Source: Henriciella barbarensis
GTDB taxonomy: Bacteria > Pseudomonadota > Alphaproteobacteria > Caulobacterales > Hyphomonadaceae
Length of the DNA: 64,000 nucleotides
NCBI RefSeq assembly: GCF_003576345.1
Contig: NZ_QWGB01000005.1
Location: 1,178,001-1,242,000, forward strand
Reading direction: 5' to 3'
In this document: positions 32,126 through 42,532 of the stretch, piece by piece
Position numbering within the stretch: the first letter of the stretch is position 1
How the letters are laid out: every line of letters begins with the position of its first letter
Notes under the pieces: generated by a model
The model's database searches: none
Told to the model about the DNA's origin: nothing
Seen by the model: only the letters and a program-made list of their open reading frames with translations
Program-made: the position numbers and the translations under genes

Positions 32126-33831
32126 TGCCTCTCATCCCACGAAATACGTCGCGCAGGCGGTGGCTCGGCAGTGATCGCGCGGGAAACGTGGCTGTCATAA
32201 CAGCCGCCTTCGCGCCGATCGCGGCGATGATGGCAGCCCTGGCCATCGATACCGGCGCCATTGCCACGCAAAAGCGGGCATTACAGGGGCACGCAGACAT
32301 GGCTGCGCTCGTCGCCGCGTCAGACCTGCTCAACGCCGAGGGGGCAGCCCGAGCTTACTTATCGGATAACGGACGTGCGACTATCGAGATGCAATATGAC
32401 GAGGGCGCTGAAGACGTGCGCTCGACGATAGGCGTGATGATGCAGGTTGAGACCGGCCGGTACACGGCTGACAAGAGCCTCCCCGTTTCGGAGCGGTTCA
32501 TTGCGGGTCAGCAGCCGTTGAACGCGGCCCGTGTCTCGCTGTCAGAACCACAGCACAGATTGTTTGAGTTTCTTGGGCGATCGCCGAAGCCGTTGGATGT
32601 GTCTGGTGTCGCCGTCGTGTCCGCTGAAGCCGGCATATCGGTCGGATCGCGGCTCGCACGCCTTGAAGGTGGAGTCTTGAACGGTCTTCTTTCAGAGTTG
32701 CTCGGTGCAGAGATCGGCCTTTCGGCAATGTCCTACAACGCCTTGCTCGATGCAGATGTCGATATGATCGACTGTCTGGAGTGGCTCGCCGATGACCTGG
32801 AGCTGACAGCGATCACTTACGAAGATGTCGTATCTACAAATATTGGACTGGAGGACTTTCTGTCCGCCATGGCCGAGACGGTGAGTGACAACGCTCTCGC
32901 CAGTCAGGCGCTACGTTCTCTGGCTCAGGACGCAGGCAGAATTCCCAGCACTTTGCAGATTGGAGAGATAATCGAGCTCGGCCGAATTGCGCCACGTGCG
33001 ATTGGCGATCCTCCTGCCGGGACGGGGGTTCAACTGCAGGCTCTGCCGCTCCTGATGGCCAGTACGATTACGGCGAATGGAAGCAACCAGATCGATTTGG
33101 AGCTTTCGGCTCGTGCTGGGCGTCTCGTGGAAGTCGACGCTTCGCTTGTGATCGGAGAGCGGCCAGAGGGCCGATCATGGTTCGCCTTGTCTGGGCTCCC
33201 CGGCGAGACGGTTTCGACCGCGCAGATGCGTCTTTCCATCATTGCGAAGATCGGCGGTGGCCGATCATTATCCAACGCGCTGATCAGCCTTCCCATTCAC
33301 GTCGACATCGCTTCCGCTGATGCGCGGATAACAGATATTCTCTGCGAGCCAGGCGAACGCGAGCCGCAGCGAGTCAGTGTAGCTGTTCGCCCGTCCATCG
33401 CACGTCTTCGCGTTGCGGAGATTAGCGGTTCAGGGGCCTCGGCGCGTGTTCGTCCGGCTCACATTCTCAATGGCCGTTTCATTCAGATTGAGGCCTTTGC
33501 GGATGTTCAGGCCGCCAACCCAGATGATACGCAACTGCGTTACATGAATTATGAAATTGGCGGAGATCCGAAAACAGCTGGTACCGATAGAGCCTTGGAA
33601 GGGCTACTTTCGTCAGCGATTTCCGATCTGCACTACGACATTGATGTGGTCGGCTTACAGCTGCTTAGCGACGCTCACATCGCGACTATACTTTCGGGAC
33701 TGTTTAGTGAGCTTTCCGCACCGGTCGACAGGCTCGTCTTCAGCCTCACCTCTGCGCTGGGTCTAGGTCTGGGGGAGGCGGACGTCTGGGTGCACACGGC
33801 CTCATGTAATGCCCCCGTACTGGTGCAATAG
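32125..33831 (+). CDS. TadG-like Flp pilus-assembly/surface protein
   Basis: 568 residues. The N-terminus SDRAGNVAVITAAFAPIAAM followed by ALAIDTGAIATQKRALQGHADMAALVAA is the TadG (putative Flp pilus-assembly) signature: one membrane helix and a signature helix. The rest (about 70-568) is a large extracytoplasmic region with several acidic segments and only a few cysteines (IDCLEW, ILCEPG, ASCNAP). No VWA MIDAS motif, present in many TadG proteins, is evident. Co-transcribed with the TadE-like gene. Confidence 0.75.
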   Translation: MPLIPRNTSRRRWLGSDRAGNVAVITAAFAPIAAMMAALAIDTGAIATQKRALQGHADMAALVAASDLLNAEGAARAYLSDNGRATIEMQYDEGAEDVRSTIGVMMQVETGRYTADKSLPVSERFIAGQQPLNAARVSLSEPQHRLFEFLGRSPKPLDVSGVAVVSAEAGISVGSRLARLEGGVLNGLLSELLGAEIGLSAMSYNALLDADVDMIDCLEWLADDLELTAITYEDVVSTNIGLEDFLSAMAETVSDNALASQALRSLAQDAGRIPSTLQIGEIIELGRIAPRAIGDPPAGTGVQLQALPLLMASTITANGSNQIDLELSARAGRLVEVDASLVIGERPEGRSWFALSGLPGETVSTAQMRLSIIAKIGGGRSLSNALISLPIHVDIASADARITDILCEPGEREPQRVSVAVRPSIARLRVAEISGSGASARVRPAHILNGRFIQIEAFADVQAANPDDTQLRYMNYEIGGDPKTAGTDRALEGLLSSAISDLHYDIDVVGLQLLSDAHIATILSGLFSELSAPVDRLVFSLTSALGLGLGEADVWVHTASCNAPVLVQ

Positions 33832-33895
33832 TTTTTTTGACGGCAACAAGAAACAAACTACCTTCTCAATGTATTGAAAAATATAGTTTTATATA

Positions 33896-33909
33896 GGGCG
33901 CTCTATAGG
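33896..33909. promoter_or_regulatory. possible operator of the downstream TetR gene
   Basis: The imperfect palindrome ATAGGGCGCTCTAT lies 37 bp before the TetR start in an AT-rich stretch (TATAGTTTTATATAGG) that could be the promoter. TetR regulators often bind such symmetric sites in their own promoters. No experimental or comparative support. Confidence 0.25.
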
Positions 33910-33945
33910 AATCTACGCGCCTTGAAGATTGTTTGAGGAGAGGTG

Positions 33946-34584
33946 ATGGCGAGGCCAGCAGGGGTCCGAAATCAAGATTTTGAGCAGAAGAAGCAGGCGC
34001 TTACCGATAAACTTCTGGCTTTCGTGTTAAGTGATGGCGTCGAACGACCCTCTTTCAGACAATTGGCCATCGCAGCCGAGACCTCTGAACCAACCCTGCG
34101 GCATTACTTCACGGACCGGACGGGCCTGATAATCCATCTGATGGAGCAGATCACCGAACGTTCGGAGCCTTTGAGGGAAGCCCTCAGCCAGCCTCAGGAC
34201 AGTCTCGATGATGCGGTTCTGGGCTATTTCAGGCAAATGGCGGTGCTTACCAAAACGGACGCGTATGTGAGGGTTCACGCTTTTGCAATTCGTGAGGCAA
34301 TGGGTGACGAGGGCATCCAGAAGTTTTACCTCAAAAAATTCCTGTCTGCCGGAATTGACGCAGTCGCCGAGCGTATCGTGCGCTCGAAAAACGGTTTGGC
34401 AACATTTGACGAAGCGCGTCACGCCGCGACCCTCATAGTCTCAACCTCCCTTCTGCGGGTCGTGCACCAGGAAGTCCTCAAAGGCAAAGTTCACCAGCCG
34501 CTTGATGAAGAGGCCTATTTCGAAAGAGTGGGCAAATGGTTGCTCGACGGCCTGCGGCCGTCCAAGGGGCCATCAGGCAAGTAG
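33946..34584 (+). CDS. TetR-family transcriptional regulator
   Basis: 212 residues from the ATG at 33946, preceded by GAGGAG. The N-terminal HTH reads FRQLAIAAETSEPTLRHYFTDRTGLI. The opening MARPAGVRNQDFEQKKQAL is nearly identical to that of the regulator at 62196 (MARPAGVRNQDYEKKRQAL), so the two are paralogues. The C-terminal ligand domain is unremarkable. The end overlaps the converging threonine-aldolase gene by 12 bp. Confidence 0.9.
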   Translation: MARPAGVRNQDFEQKKQALTDKLLAFVLSDGVERPSFRQLAIAAETSEPTLRHYFTDRTGLIIHLMEQITERSEPLREALSQPQDSLDDAVLGYFRQMAVLTKTDAYVRVHAFAIREAMGDEGIQKFYLKKFLSAGIDAVAERIVRSKNGLATFDEARHAATLIVSTSLLRVVHQEVLKGKVHQPLDEEAYFERVGKWLLDGLRPSKGPSGK

Positions 34585-35595
34585 GTCCGAGAGTCGCTCC
34601 ACCGTCCCAGCGGGCGTGGACCAGCTCGTTACCAGCCGGTGAGAGCCGCCAATCCATGGATAGAAGGTTGCACCTGCATCTGTCAGTGCGCGAAGGTTAG
34701 ATTCGCTTAGGCGCACGAATATCTCATTGCCCTCAACCGGGTGGACGAGCTCAGTTTGTCCGTCGCGGCAGAGTAGGTTTGAGATCTCTCGCGCGCGTTG
34801 ATTGGCATTGGTTGCAAGTGCGAGCCAGCGATCATCTGCAAACATCGCGATCGCCTGAGCGGCGAGATAGCGCATCTTGGGTGGCATGTGCCCTGAGCGT
34901 TTGGCGCGGGCCTTTAACTCATTGAATTTCTGCCGGGCGCTGCCGAACAGTATGATGATCTCGCACCCCATCGCGCCTGTCTTGGTCAGGCCGAGTGTCA
35001 GGACATCGACCCTTGCCTTCCAGCTCATCTCTGCTGGCGATGCGCCTGTTGAGACCAGCGCATTGGCAAAGCGTGCGCCATCAAGGTGGACCATGAGGCC
35101 TGCATCTTTTGCGAGCGCGCTGAAATGCTTCACCCGCCCGGCTGGGTAGGCGGTGCCCGATTCGGTGAGGTTGGTAAGCGACAGGACATGGGCCGGTGTC
35201 TCGTGCACGAAATCCGGCTTGATCCCCGCGAGGGCCTCACGCAATGCCGTCTCGTCGATCTGAGCGCCTTCGCCGGGCAGGAGCTGCAGCTTGCCGCCAC
35301 CCGTAAAGAATTCCGGCGCAGAGCGTTCGTCACGCGCGATATGTGCCTCGTCATGGCAGAGGACTGCGCCCATGGGCGGGCAGAAGCATGAAAGGGCGAG
35401 TGCGTTCGCAGCGGTACCGGACGCGCACAGCCAGAAGTCAAAGTCATCTGTCTCGAGCACACGTGTCAGCTCGTTTCGAAGGCGTGCTGTCACCTCATCG
35501 GCGCCATAACTGGGCTGCATGCCGTTATTCACACCAGCAAGCGCTTCGAGAACGGCGGGATGGGCCGGTGCGGATGTATCGGAAGAAAAGTTCAT
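34573..35595 (-). CDS. ltaE: low-specificity L-threonine aldolase
   Basis: 340 residues from the ATG at 35595, which overlaps the SDR stop as TGATG; a longer reading from 35622 adds nine residues lying inside the SDR gene. Fold type I PLP enzyme: MNFSSDTSAPAHPAVLEAL opening, HLDGARFANALV, and the PLP lysine in LTLGLTKTGAMGCE. It splits L-threonine or allo-threonine to glycine and acetaldehyde. Third gene of a CaCA antiporter-SDR-aldolase operon. Confidence 0.9.
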   Translation of the reverse strand: MNFSSDTSAPAHPAVLEALAGVNNGMQPSYGADEVTARLRNELTRVLETDDFDFWLCASGTAANALALSCFCPPMGAVLCHDEAHIARDERSAPEFFTGGGKLQLLPGEGAQIDETALREALAGIKPDFVHETPAHVLSLTNLTESGTAYPAGRVKHFSALAKDAGLMVHLDGARFANALVSTGASPAEMSWKARVDVLTLGLTKTGAMGCEIIILFGSARQKFNELKARAKRSGHMPPKMRYLAAQAIAMFADDRWLALATNANQRAREISNLLCRDGQTELVHPVEGNEIFVRLSESNLRALTDAGATFYPWIGGSHRLVTSWSTPAGTVERLSDLLA

Positions 35596-36362
35596 CAGAC
35601 CTGCGTATCGGGTGTTTGCCACATGAGATGCTGGCCGCCATCGGCGGCAATCATCTGCCCGGTGACGCTGTCAGCTTCAATGAGATAACGCATCGCGCGC
35701 ACGATCTCTTCGGGACAGGAGCCTTCCCGCGTCAGCGTGGCCTGTCGCTCGGCTTCGAACTCTTCCTCGCTCTGATGAACACTGGCGAGGGTCGGGCCGG
35801 GGCCGATGCCGTTCACCCGAATATTCGGGGCGAGCGCCTGGGCCAATGTTTTGGTTGCGGTGAGAAGCGCCGCCTTGGAAAGGGTGTAGGTGAAGAACTG
35901 TGGATTGAGCTTCCAGACCCGTTGGTCGATCACATTGATGACCAGGCCCTTCTCGTCAGCGGGTAGGGCCTTGGCAAAAGCCTGCGAAAGGGCGATCGGC
36001 GCGCGGAGATTGGCGTCGAAATGCAAATCCCACCCCTGTCGGTCATGATCGAGGGCTGTGTCTTCTTCGAAAGCAGAAGCAGAATTGATAAGCAGTCGAA
36101 GCGGCCCGCCGAGCAGTTCCTGCGCCGACGGGACAAGAGACTTAAGGTCTTTTTCTTCGGTCAGATCGCCCTGGACGATTACGCCCGTGCCGCCCGCCTT
36201 GCTTATGGCATCGGCTGTTTCCTGAGCGCCGTCAGCTGAGGAGCGGTAGTGCACGGCAACGCTCCAGCCATCTTCACCAAGCGCTTCAGCGAGGGCGCGT
36301 CCAATGCGTTTGCCAGCGCCTGTAATTAGGGCGCGTTTGGGGGTCAGCTTATGATCTGCCAA
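35595..36362 (-). CDS. SDR oxidoreductase, pteridine-reductase/FolM-like
   Basis: 255 residues if begun at a TTG (36362) that overlaps the antiporter stop by 14 bp. The ATG-based reading (36464) would add 34 residues antiparallel to nothing known and inside the previous gene. TGAGKRIGRALAEAL is the cofactor loop, INVIDQRVWKLNPQFF with YTLSKAALL carries the Tyr and Lys of the active site, and TGQMIAADGGQHL closes the fold. The VIDQRVWKLNP segment is typical of the FolM/dihydromonapterin-reductase-like group. Substrate unproven. Confidence 0.83.
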   Translation of the reverse strand: MADHKLTPKRALITGAGKRIGRALAEALGEDGWSVAVHYRSSADGAQETADAISKAGGTGVIVQGDLTEEKDLKSLVPSAQELLGGPLRLLINSASAFEEDTALDHDRQGWDLHFDANLRAPIALSQAFAKALPADEKGLVINVIDQRVWKLNPQFFTYTLSKAALLTATKTLAQALAPNIRVNGIGPGPTLASVHQSEEEFEAERQATLTREGSCPEEIVRAMRYLIEADSVTGQMIAADGGQHLMWQTPDTQV

Positions 36363-37341
36363 TCCAGTTCTCCACTTCGCCTGTAATGTCCCAGCCATGA
36401 ACAAGGCCGTAGATATACGCGGCATAGGCCAACAGCATCGCAAGAGCTGCAAGGCGCGTGACACGGCTACGTGACAGGACGAACAGGCCGAGAACTATGG
36501 CGGCAGATACAAGTGCCCAGTGGTCGAACTGAAGAAAGGTCGGTGCAAGTTCTGTTGGACCGAAAAAGGCGATTATCGCGCCGGAGCCAGCCAGGTTGAA
36601 GATGTTTGAGCCAATGACGTTGCCGATGACAACCTCGCCGCGGCGACGAAGGCCGGCGGCTATGCCGGCACCAAGCTCTGGCAGGGAGGTGCCTATTGCG
36701 AGCAGTGTCAGGCCAATAACTTCTTCTGGCACGGCATAGGTTCGTGCGATCCCGACACCGCCTTCGACGATGAGGTGCGCGCCGAGCGGCAAGCCAACCA
36801 AGCCGATGACGAGGTTGACCCACATGGCCGCGTTGCTGAGAGACTCGCCTTCATCCTCCAGGCCGACGTCGATGCCCTTCCGAATGCCTTGTGATGTCCA
36901 TACGAGCATCAGGATCGAGTAGACGATCAGGCTGCCAAGCAGAATGAAGCCGAAGATCGGTGTCAGCGGCATGAAGGCTGTCCAGCCGATCCAGAGCGCG
37001 GTTACCGCGATCATGATCCAGTAGGACCGGCGAAGACCGAATTGTCGTGTTGCCAGCGGAATCAGGAATGCAGGGACGGCGAGCACCAGCCAGACATTGG
37101 CTATGTTCGAGCCTACGATATTGCCGATGGCGATGCCGGGCTGTCCCTGACTGGACGCGTCCACGGCGACAACCATTTCCGGGGCAGATGTGCCGAAGCC
37201 AACAATCAGAATGCCGGCTACGAGCGGTGACACACCTATCCGGCGTGCAAGTGCCACGGCGCCATTGACGAGAAAGTCGCCCGCTACGGCGAGAATGACG
37301 AGGCCGCCAACGAGGGCTGCGAGAAGCGTCAGATCAGGCAA
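36349..37341 (-). CDS. CaCA-family sodium/calcium antiporter (YrbG type)
   Basis: 330 residues with ten or eleven membrane helices and two inverted alpha-repeats: GFGTSAPEMVVAV near 48-60 with GNIVGSNIANVW, and AIGTSLPELGAGI with GNVIGSNIFNLAG. These are the cation-binding repeats of K-independent Na+/Ca2+ exchangers. A TTG at 37341 is the start; only 18 bp separate it from a 26-codon ORF upstream. Heads the SDR-aldolase operon. Confidence 0.92.
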   Translation of the reverse strand: MPDLTLLAALVGGLVILAVAGDFLVNGAVALARRIGVSPLVAGILIVGFGTSAPEMVVAVDASSQGQPGIAIGNIVGSNIANVWLVLAVPAFLIPLATRQFGLRRSYWIMIAVTALWIGWTAFMPLTPIFGFILLGSLIVYSILMLVWTSQGIRKGIDVGLEDEGESLSNAAMWVNLVIGLVGLPLGAHLIVEGGVGIARTYAVPEEVIGLTLLAIGTSLPELGAGIAAGLRRRGEVVIGNVIGSNIFNLAGSGAIIAFFGPTELAPTFLQFDHWALVSAAIVLGLFVLSRSRVTRLAALAMLLAYAAYIYGLVHGWDITGEVENWIGRS

Positions 37342-37359
37342 GGGTACTTTTCAGGCGAC

Positions 37360-37440
37360 CTAATCGAGACGGCGATAGTCGATCAGGTTCAGAATGCCGA
37401 AAATGGCGACAGTCGCGCCGATTGCGATGAGTGCAAACAT
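37360..37440 (-). CDS. 26-residue single-helix membrane peptide
   Basis: An ORF of 27 codons including stop: opens MFALIAIGATVAIFGILNL, ends IDYRRLD. GGAG lies 9 nt before the ATG. The peptide is one hydrophobic helix with a charged C-terminal end, the usual form of small membrane proteins. Its stop is 18 bp before the CaCA antiporter TTG, so it could be an accessory subunit or a leader controlling that gene. No homologue recognised. Confidence 0.5.
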   Translation of the reverse strand: MFALIAIGATVAIFGILNLIDYRRLD

Positions 37441-37530
37441 GGTCTTTAGCTCCGAATTCGTCGTTCGCTGCGCTAACTAGACTGTGTTAGCCCATTTGGC
37501 GAGGGGCGTTTTCATAGATTGGGTAGAGTC

Positions 37531-37989
37531 ATGACCCGCATAAGACAGCGAATCTTTCAGGCGTGGTTCCGGTTCACGCGACCGATGACGCTCGGTGTGC
37601 GAGCCCTGGTTGAGCGGTCTGATGGCAAGGTCCTGCTGGTTCGGCATACTTATACGAAGGGGCTCTACCTGCCGGGCGGCGGGGTGGAGAAGGGCGAGAT
37701 TGCCAGTCTGTCATTGCTGCGTGAGCTCAAGGAGGAGGGTGGTATTGAGCTTGCAGGTACACCGCGCCTCGTCGGCATTTATTCGAATGAAGGGGTCTTC
37801 CCGAACGATCATGTCGTCTTCTATCACTTGCGCCCCAGCGACTGGGTCGGCGGCAAGGCGACAAGTGTCGGAGAGATTTCAGAGATCGTCTGGGCAGATC
37901 CGGCCACCATGCCGGATGACGCCACGCCCGCCACTAAGCGACGGGTCGCGGAGATCTTCTCCGGTGGCCCGAATGACGGTTACTGGTGA
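37531..37989 (+). CDS. NUDIX hydrolase
   Basis: 152 residues from the ATG at 37531. The Nudix box fits GX5EX7REUXEEXGU: it runs GGVEKGE, then seven residues, then RELKEEGGI. The protein opens with a basic helix (MTRIRQRIFQAWFRFTRP). It probably hydrolyses a nucleoside diphosphate derivative; substrate unknown. The 3' end overlaps the converging pgsA gene by 10 bp. Confidence 0.87.
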   Translation: MTRIRQRIFQAWFRFTRPMTLGVRALVERSDGKVLLVRHTYTKGLYLPGGGVEKGEIASLSLLRELKEEGGIELAGTPRLVGIYSNEGVFPNDHVVFYHLRPSDWVGGKATSVGEISEIVWADPATMPDDATPATKRRVAEIFSGGPNDGYW

Positions 37990-38612
37990 AGGTCCTCTTC
38001 GGAGGCGGTAAGCCCCTTCACATAGTCGAATGCTGTCATGACAGCGAGGACCGCAGCAACCCATACCATGATGAGGCCTGCGAGATGGGTGCCCCGCGAG
38101 AGAACCCAGTTCGGCGAATAGGTATCTGCCCCAGATGTGATGGCGCTTATCGCCATACCGAGCAGCACAAGCGCAATGCCGCCCAACACCAGCGCGGTCT
38201 TCATCTTTGCGCTGTTTGAAACTTTCATCGTGCCGGGGTTTCCCATCGCTTCGCGCATGGCGGTGATGAGGACGTCGCGGCTTACGATGGCAAGCGTCGG
38301 CACGGTGATGTACCAAGCCCAGTTTTCGATAAAGGACAGGGCGAGCAGGCTTGAGGCTGACAGCAGCTTGTCGCCAATCGGGTCAAGTCGCGCCCCAAAC
38401 GCGGACTCCGCATTGAGCTTCCTTGCCAGCCAGCCATCGAGCCAGTCGGTAAGCGCCACGAATGAGAAGAGCGCAAACGGCAAGAAGGCCATGAGCGCTG
38501 CGCTATCGCCGCCGCGAACATTCCTGTTGAAATCCAGAATGGTGTAACCGACGACGATCGCCAGAATACAGCGCCCGATCGTCAGGGCATTCGGCAGCCA
38601 TTTCAAAGTCAT
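37980..38612 (-). CDS. pgsA: CDP-diacylglycerol-glycerol-3-phosphate 3-phosphatidyltransferase
   Basis: 210 residues with about six membrane helices. The CDP-alcohol phosphotransferase motif DGx2ARx8Gx3Dx3D is complete (DGWLARKLNAESAFGARLDP followed by IGD). LPNALTIGRCILA near the N-terminus is PgsA-like. It makes phosphatidylglycerophosphate, the first step toward phosphatidylglycerol and cardiolipin. Only 6 bp downstream of uvrC, the uvrC-pgsA pairing being widespread in proteobacteria. Confidence 0.94.
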   Translation of the reverse strand: MTLKWLPNALTIGRCILAIVVGYTILDFNRNVRGGDSAALMAFLPFALFSFVALTDWLDGWLARKLNAESAFGARLDPIGDKLLSASSLLALSFIENWAWYITVPTLAIVSRDVLITAMREAMGNPGTMKVSNSAKMKTALVLGGIALVLLGMAISAITSGADTYSPNWVLSRGTHLAGLIMVWVAAVLAVMTAFDYVKGLTASEEDLHQ

Positions 38613-38618
38613 GCTGTC

Positions 38619-40508
38619 CTAACCGCCATTGAAATGGCCATAGATGCGTTCGGCGAGTGAGCGACTGATTCCCTCAACGCTTTCAAGATCGACCAGCTTG
38701 GCACGTGATACGCCTTTTGCCGACCCAAAGTGATGCAGAAGTGCTTTTTTGCGCGAGGGCCCGATGCCTTCAATCTCATCCAGCGGCGAAGATTTGATGT
38801 CAGCAGAACGCTTGGCACGGTGGGCGCCAATAGCCCAGCGGTGCGCCTCGTCGCGAAGGCGCTGCAGGTAGTAGAGCACGGGCGTGTCAGGCGGCAGCTG
38901 AAAAGGCGCCTTGCCGGGCCGGAAGAATTTCTCGCGCCCCGCATTGCGGTCGGGCCCTTTCGCAATGGACACAAGCGTCACATCGTCAGTGCTGAGGCCA
39001 AGTTCCGTCAGCGTTTCGGTCACGGCGCTTAGCTGGCCGAGGCCACCGTCGATGAGGACAAGGTCTGGATAGGTTTCCAGCTCCGAAATCATGACCTTCT
39101 GCTCGTCAGCTTCCTTGAGAAGCCGTTTGAAGCGGCGGCGCATCACTTCGCGCATCATGCCATAGTCATCGCCGGGCTCCAGCGCTGTGTCCTTGATATT
39201 GAACTTGCGGTACTGGCCTTTGATGAAGCCCTCGGGTCCGGCGACCACCATGCCACCAACAGCATTCGATCCCTGAATGTGGCTGTTATCGTAGACCTCG
39301 ACCCGCCTGGGCTCACCCGATAGGTCGAACGTCTTCGCAAGATCTTTCAAAAGGCGTTGCTGGCTCGCGGTTTCGGCCAGTTTGCGCGACAGGGCTTCGG
39401 CGGCATTGCGGGTGGCTTGCGCGACGAGCTCGCGTTTGTCTCCGCGCTGGGGCGTCCGAATTTCCACCTTGCGGTTCGACTTCAGCTCAAGTGCTTCGGC
39501 GATCAGCTCGCCCTGGTCGGGTGCCTGATTGGTCAGGACCAGCTTTGGCGGTGGTCGCTTGTCATAGAACTGGACGAGGAAGGCGGAGAGAATTTCCGGC
39601 GCGGTCTCTTCCTTCTCGTGGCGGGGGAAGTGGATGGTCGCCCCCCAGTTCTGGCCGGCACGAATGAAGAAGACCTGCACGGCCGACTGGCCGCCCTCCA
39701 TGGCGATGGCGAAGATGTCTGCCTCTTCAATGCCGTCAGGATTGATGTCTTGCTGCGCCCGGACGACGGCCAATGCGCGGATACGGTCGCGCAGGCTTGC
39801 GGCACGTTCGAATTCCATATTCTCGGCGGCGGCCTCCATGTCAGAGGCAAGATCGGCCTGAAGGTCTGTCGCCTTGCCTTTCAGGAAGTCGGCGGCCTGG
39901 TTGGCGAGTTTGGTGTAGTCTTCCTCGCTGACGAGATCGACGCAAGGAGCAGAGCAGCGCTTGATTTGGTGCAGCATGCACGGGCGGGTGCGCTGCGAAA
40001 ATACGCTGTCCTCGCAGGTGCGCAGCAGGAAGGCTTTCTGCAGCGTATCAAGCGTGCGGGTGACGGCATTGGCGCTGGCAAACGGCCCGAAATAGTCGCC
40101 GCGGTCCTGCTTGGAGCCGCGATACTTCAGGATTTGCGGATAGTCGTGGTCGCGCCGGATCAAAATGTAGGGAAACGACTTGTCGTCGCGCAGCAGGATG
40201 TTGAAGCGTGGTTTCAGCGACTTGATGAGGCTAGCTTCCAGCAGCAAAGCCTCGGTTTCTGTCTCTGTGACGACAAATTCCATACGGGCGGTCAGCGCAA
40301 TCATTGCCGCGATGCGCTGCGTGTGACCGCCTAGCCGGGAATAGTTCGACACGCGCGCCTTCAGGTTCCGCGCCTTGCCGACGTACAGCACCTCGTCTTT
40401 CGTCCCGAACATGCGGTAGACGCCAGGCTTTGACGGCAGGCGTTTGATATTGTCCTTGATGACATCGACGCCGCGCCGGGCCGGTCTGTTGGAAGAAGTG
40501 TCTGACAT
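38619..40508 (-). CDS. uvrC: excinuclease ABC subunit C
   Basis: 629 residues. The GIY-YIG nuclease domain is at the start (KPGVYRMFGTKDEVLYVGKA), a UVR segment follows in the middle (DMEAAAENMEFERAASLRDRI spans about 206-226), then the RNase H-like second nuclease (VEVYDNSHIQGSNAVGGMVV) and a C-terminal helix-hairpin-helix pair (EIEGIGPSRKKALLHHFGS). UvrC makes both incisions in nucleotide-excision repair with UvrA and UvrB. All domains present. Confidence 0.97.
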   Translation of the reverse strand: MSDTSSNRPARRGVDVIKDNIKRLPSKPGVYRMFGTKDEVLYVGKARNLKARVSNYSRLGGHTQRIAAMIALTARMEFVVTETETEALLLEASLIKSLKPRFNILLRDDKSFPYILIRRDHDYPQILKYRGSKQDRGDYFGPFASANAVTRTLDTLQKAFLLRTCEDSVFSQRTRPCMLHQIKRCSAPCVDLVSEEDYTKLANQAADFLKGKATDLQADLASDMEAAAENMEFERAASLRDRIRALAVVRAQQDINPDGIEEADIFAIAMEGGQSAVQVFFIRAGQNWGATIHFPRHEKEETAPEILSAFLVQFYDKRPPPKLVLTNQAPDQGELIAEALELKSNRKVEIRTPQRGDKRELVAQATRNAAEALSRKLAETASQQRLLKDLAKTFDLSGEPRRVEVYDNSHIQGSNAVGGMVVAGPEGFIKGQYRKFNIKDTALEPGDDYGMMREVMRRRFKRLLKEADEQKVMISELETYPDLVLIDGGLGQLSAVTETLTELGLSTDDVTLVSIAKGPDRNAGREKFFRPGKAPFQLPPDTPVLYYLQRLRDEAHRWAIGAHRAKRSADIKSSPLDEIEGIGPSRKKALLHHFGSAKGVSRAKLVDLESVEGISRSLAERIYGHFNGG

Positions 40509-40524
40509 GCTGCGCCTAACCTAA

Positions 40525-41919
<1,395 letters not shown>

Positions 41920-42059
41920 GCCTATCCTGTCACGCCCCAGCTATTGGCATTCTCTATGGCTGGGGCGTCTATATCCAATTTGTTTGCTCGCCCGACCATT
42001 CCCACTTCAGTGTCATCACTAATCACTAAAGATGTCATGACGCGTCGGGAGGTATAAGA

Positions 42060-42506
42060 ATGAGCAATACGGATAGAAAAGCATCGGTCGAAGCACTTCG
42101 TAAGGTGTTGGGCGAAACCTATGCGCTGTACTTTAAAACGCATGGCTATCACTGGAACGTGACGGGGCCGCGCTTCAAATCGTTGCACGAGCTTTTCATG
42201 CAGCAATACACCGAGCTCTGGACCGCGCTTGACGAGCTTGCTGAGCGGCTAAGGTCACTTGGCCAGTTTGCGCCCGGCTCCACGGAGGAGATGCTGTCCA
42301 CCGCAACCATCAAGCCGGACAATGGCGTTCCGGACTCCGAGGACATGATCAACAATCTCGTCCGCGGACACGAAACGCTAGCCGAAGTTGCACGCGCCGG
42401 TGTCGAAGCCGCTGAAGCCAGCGGAGATATCGTCACGGTGGATCTGCTGACGCAGAGGGCTGCGATTTCCGAAAAGGCCGCGTGGATGTTGCGCGCCAGC
42501 GTCTAG
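42060..42506 (+). CDS. dps: Dps-family DNA-protecting ferritin
   Basis: 148 residues. The intersubunit ferroxidase site is visible in KTHGYHWNVTGPRFKSLHEL (His and His/Asp ligands) followed by QQYTELWTALDELAERLRSLG. Dps forms 12-mers that oxidise Fe(II) with H2O2 and protect DNA. GGGAGG lies 7 nt ahead of the ATG. There is no basic N-terminal tail, so DNA binding as in E. coli Dps is uncertain. Confidence 0.92.
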   Translation: MSNTDRKASVEALRKVLGETYALYFKTHGYHWNVTGPRFKSLHELFMQQYTELWTALDELAERLRSLGQFAPGSTEEMLSTATIKPDNGVPDSEDMINNLVRGHETLAEVARAGVEAAEASGDIVTVDLLTQRAAISEKAAWMLRASV

Positions 42507-42532
42507 CGGACGCGAAATCCAGTCCAGAACAG

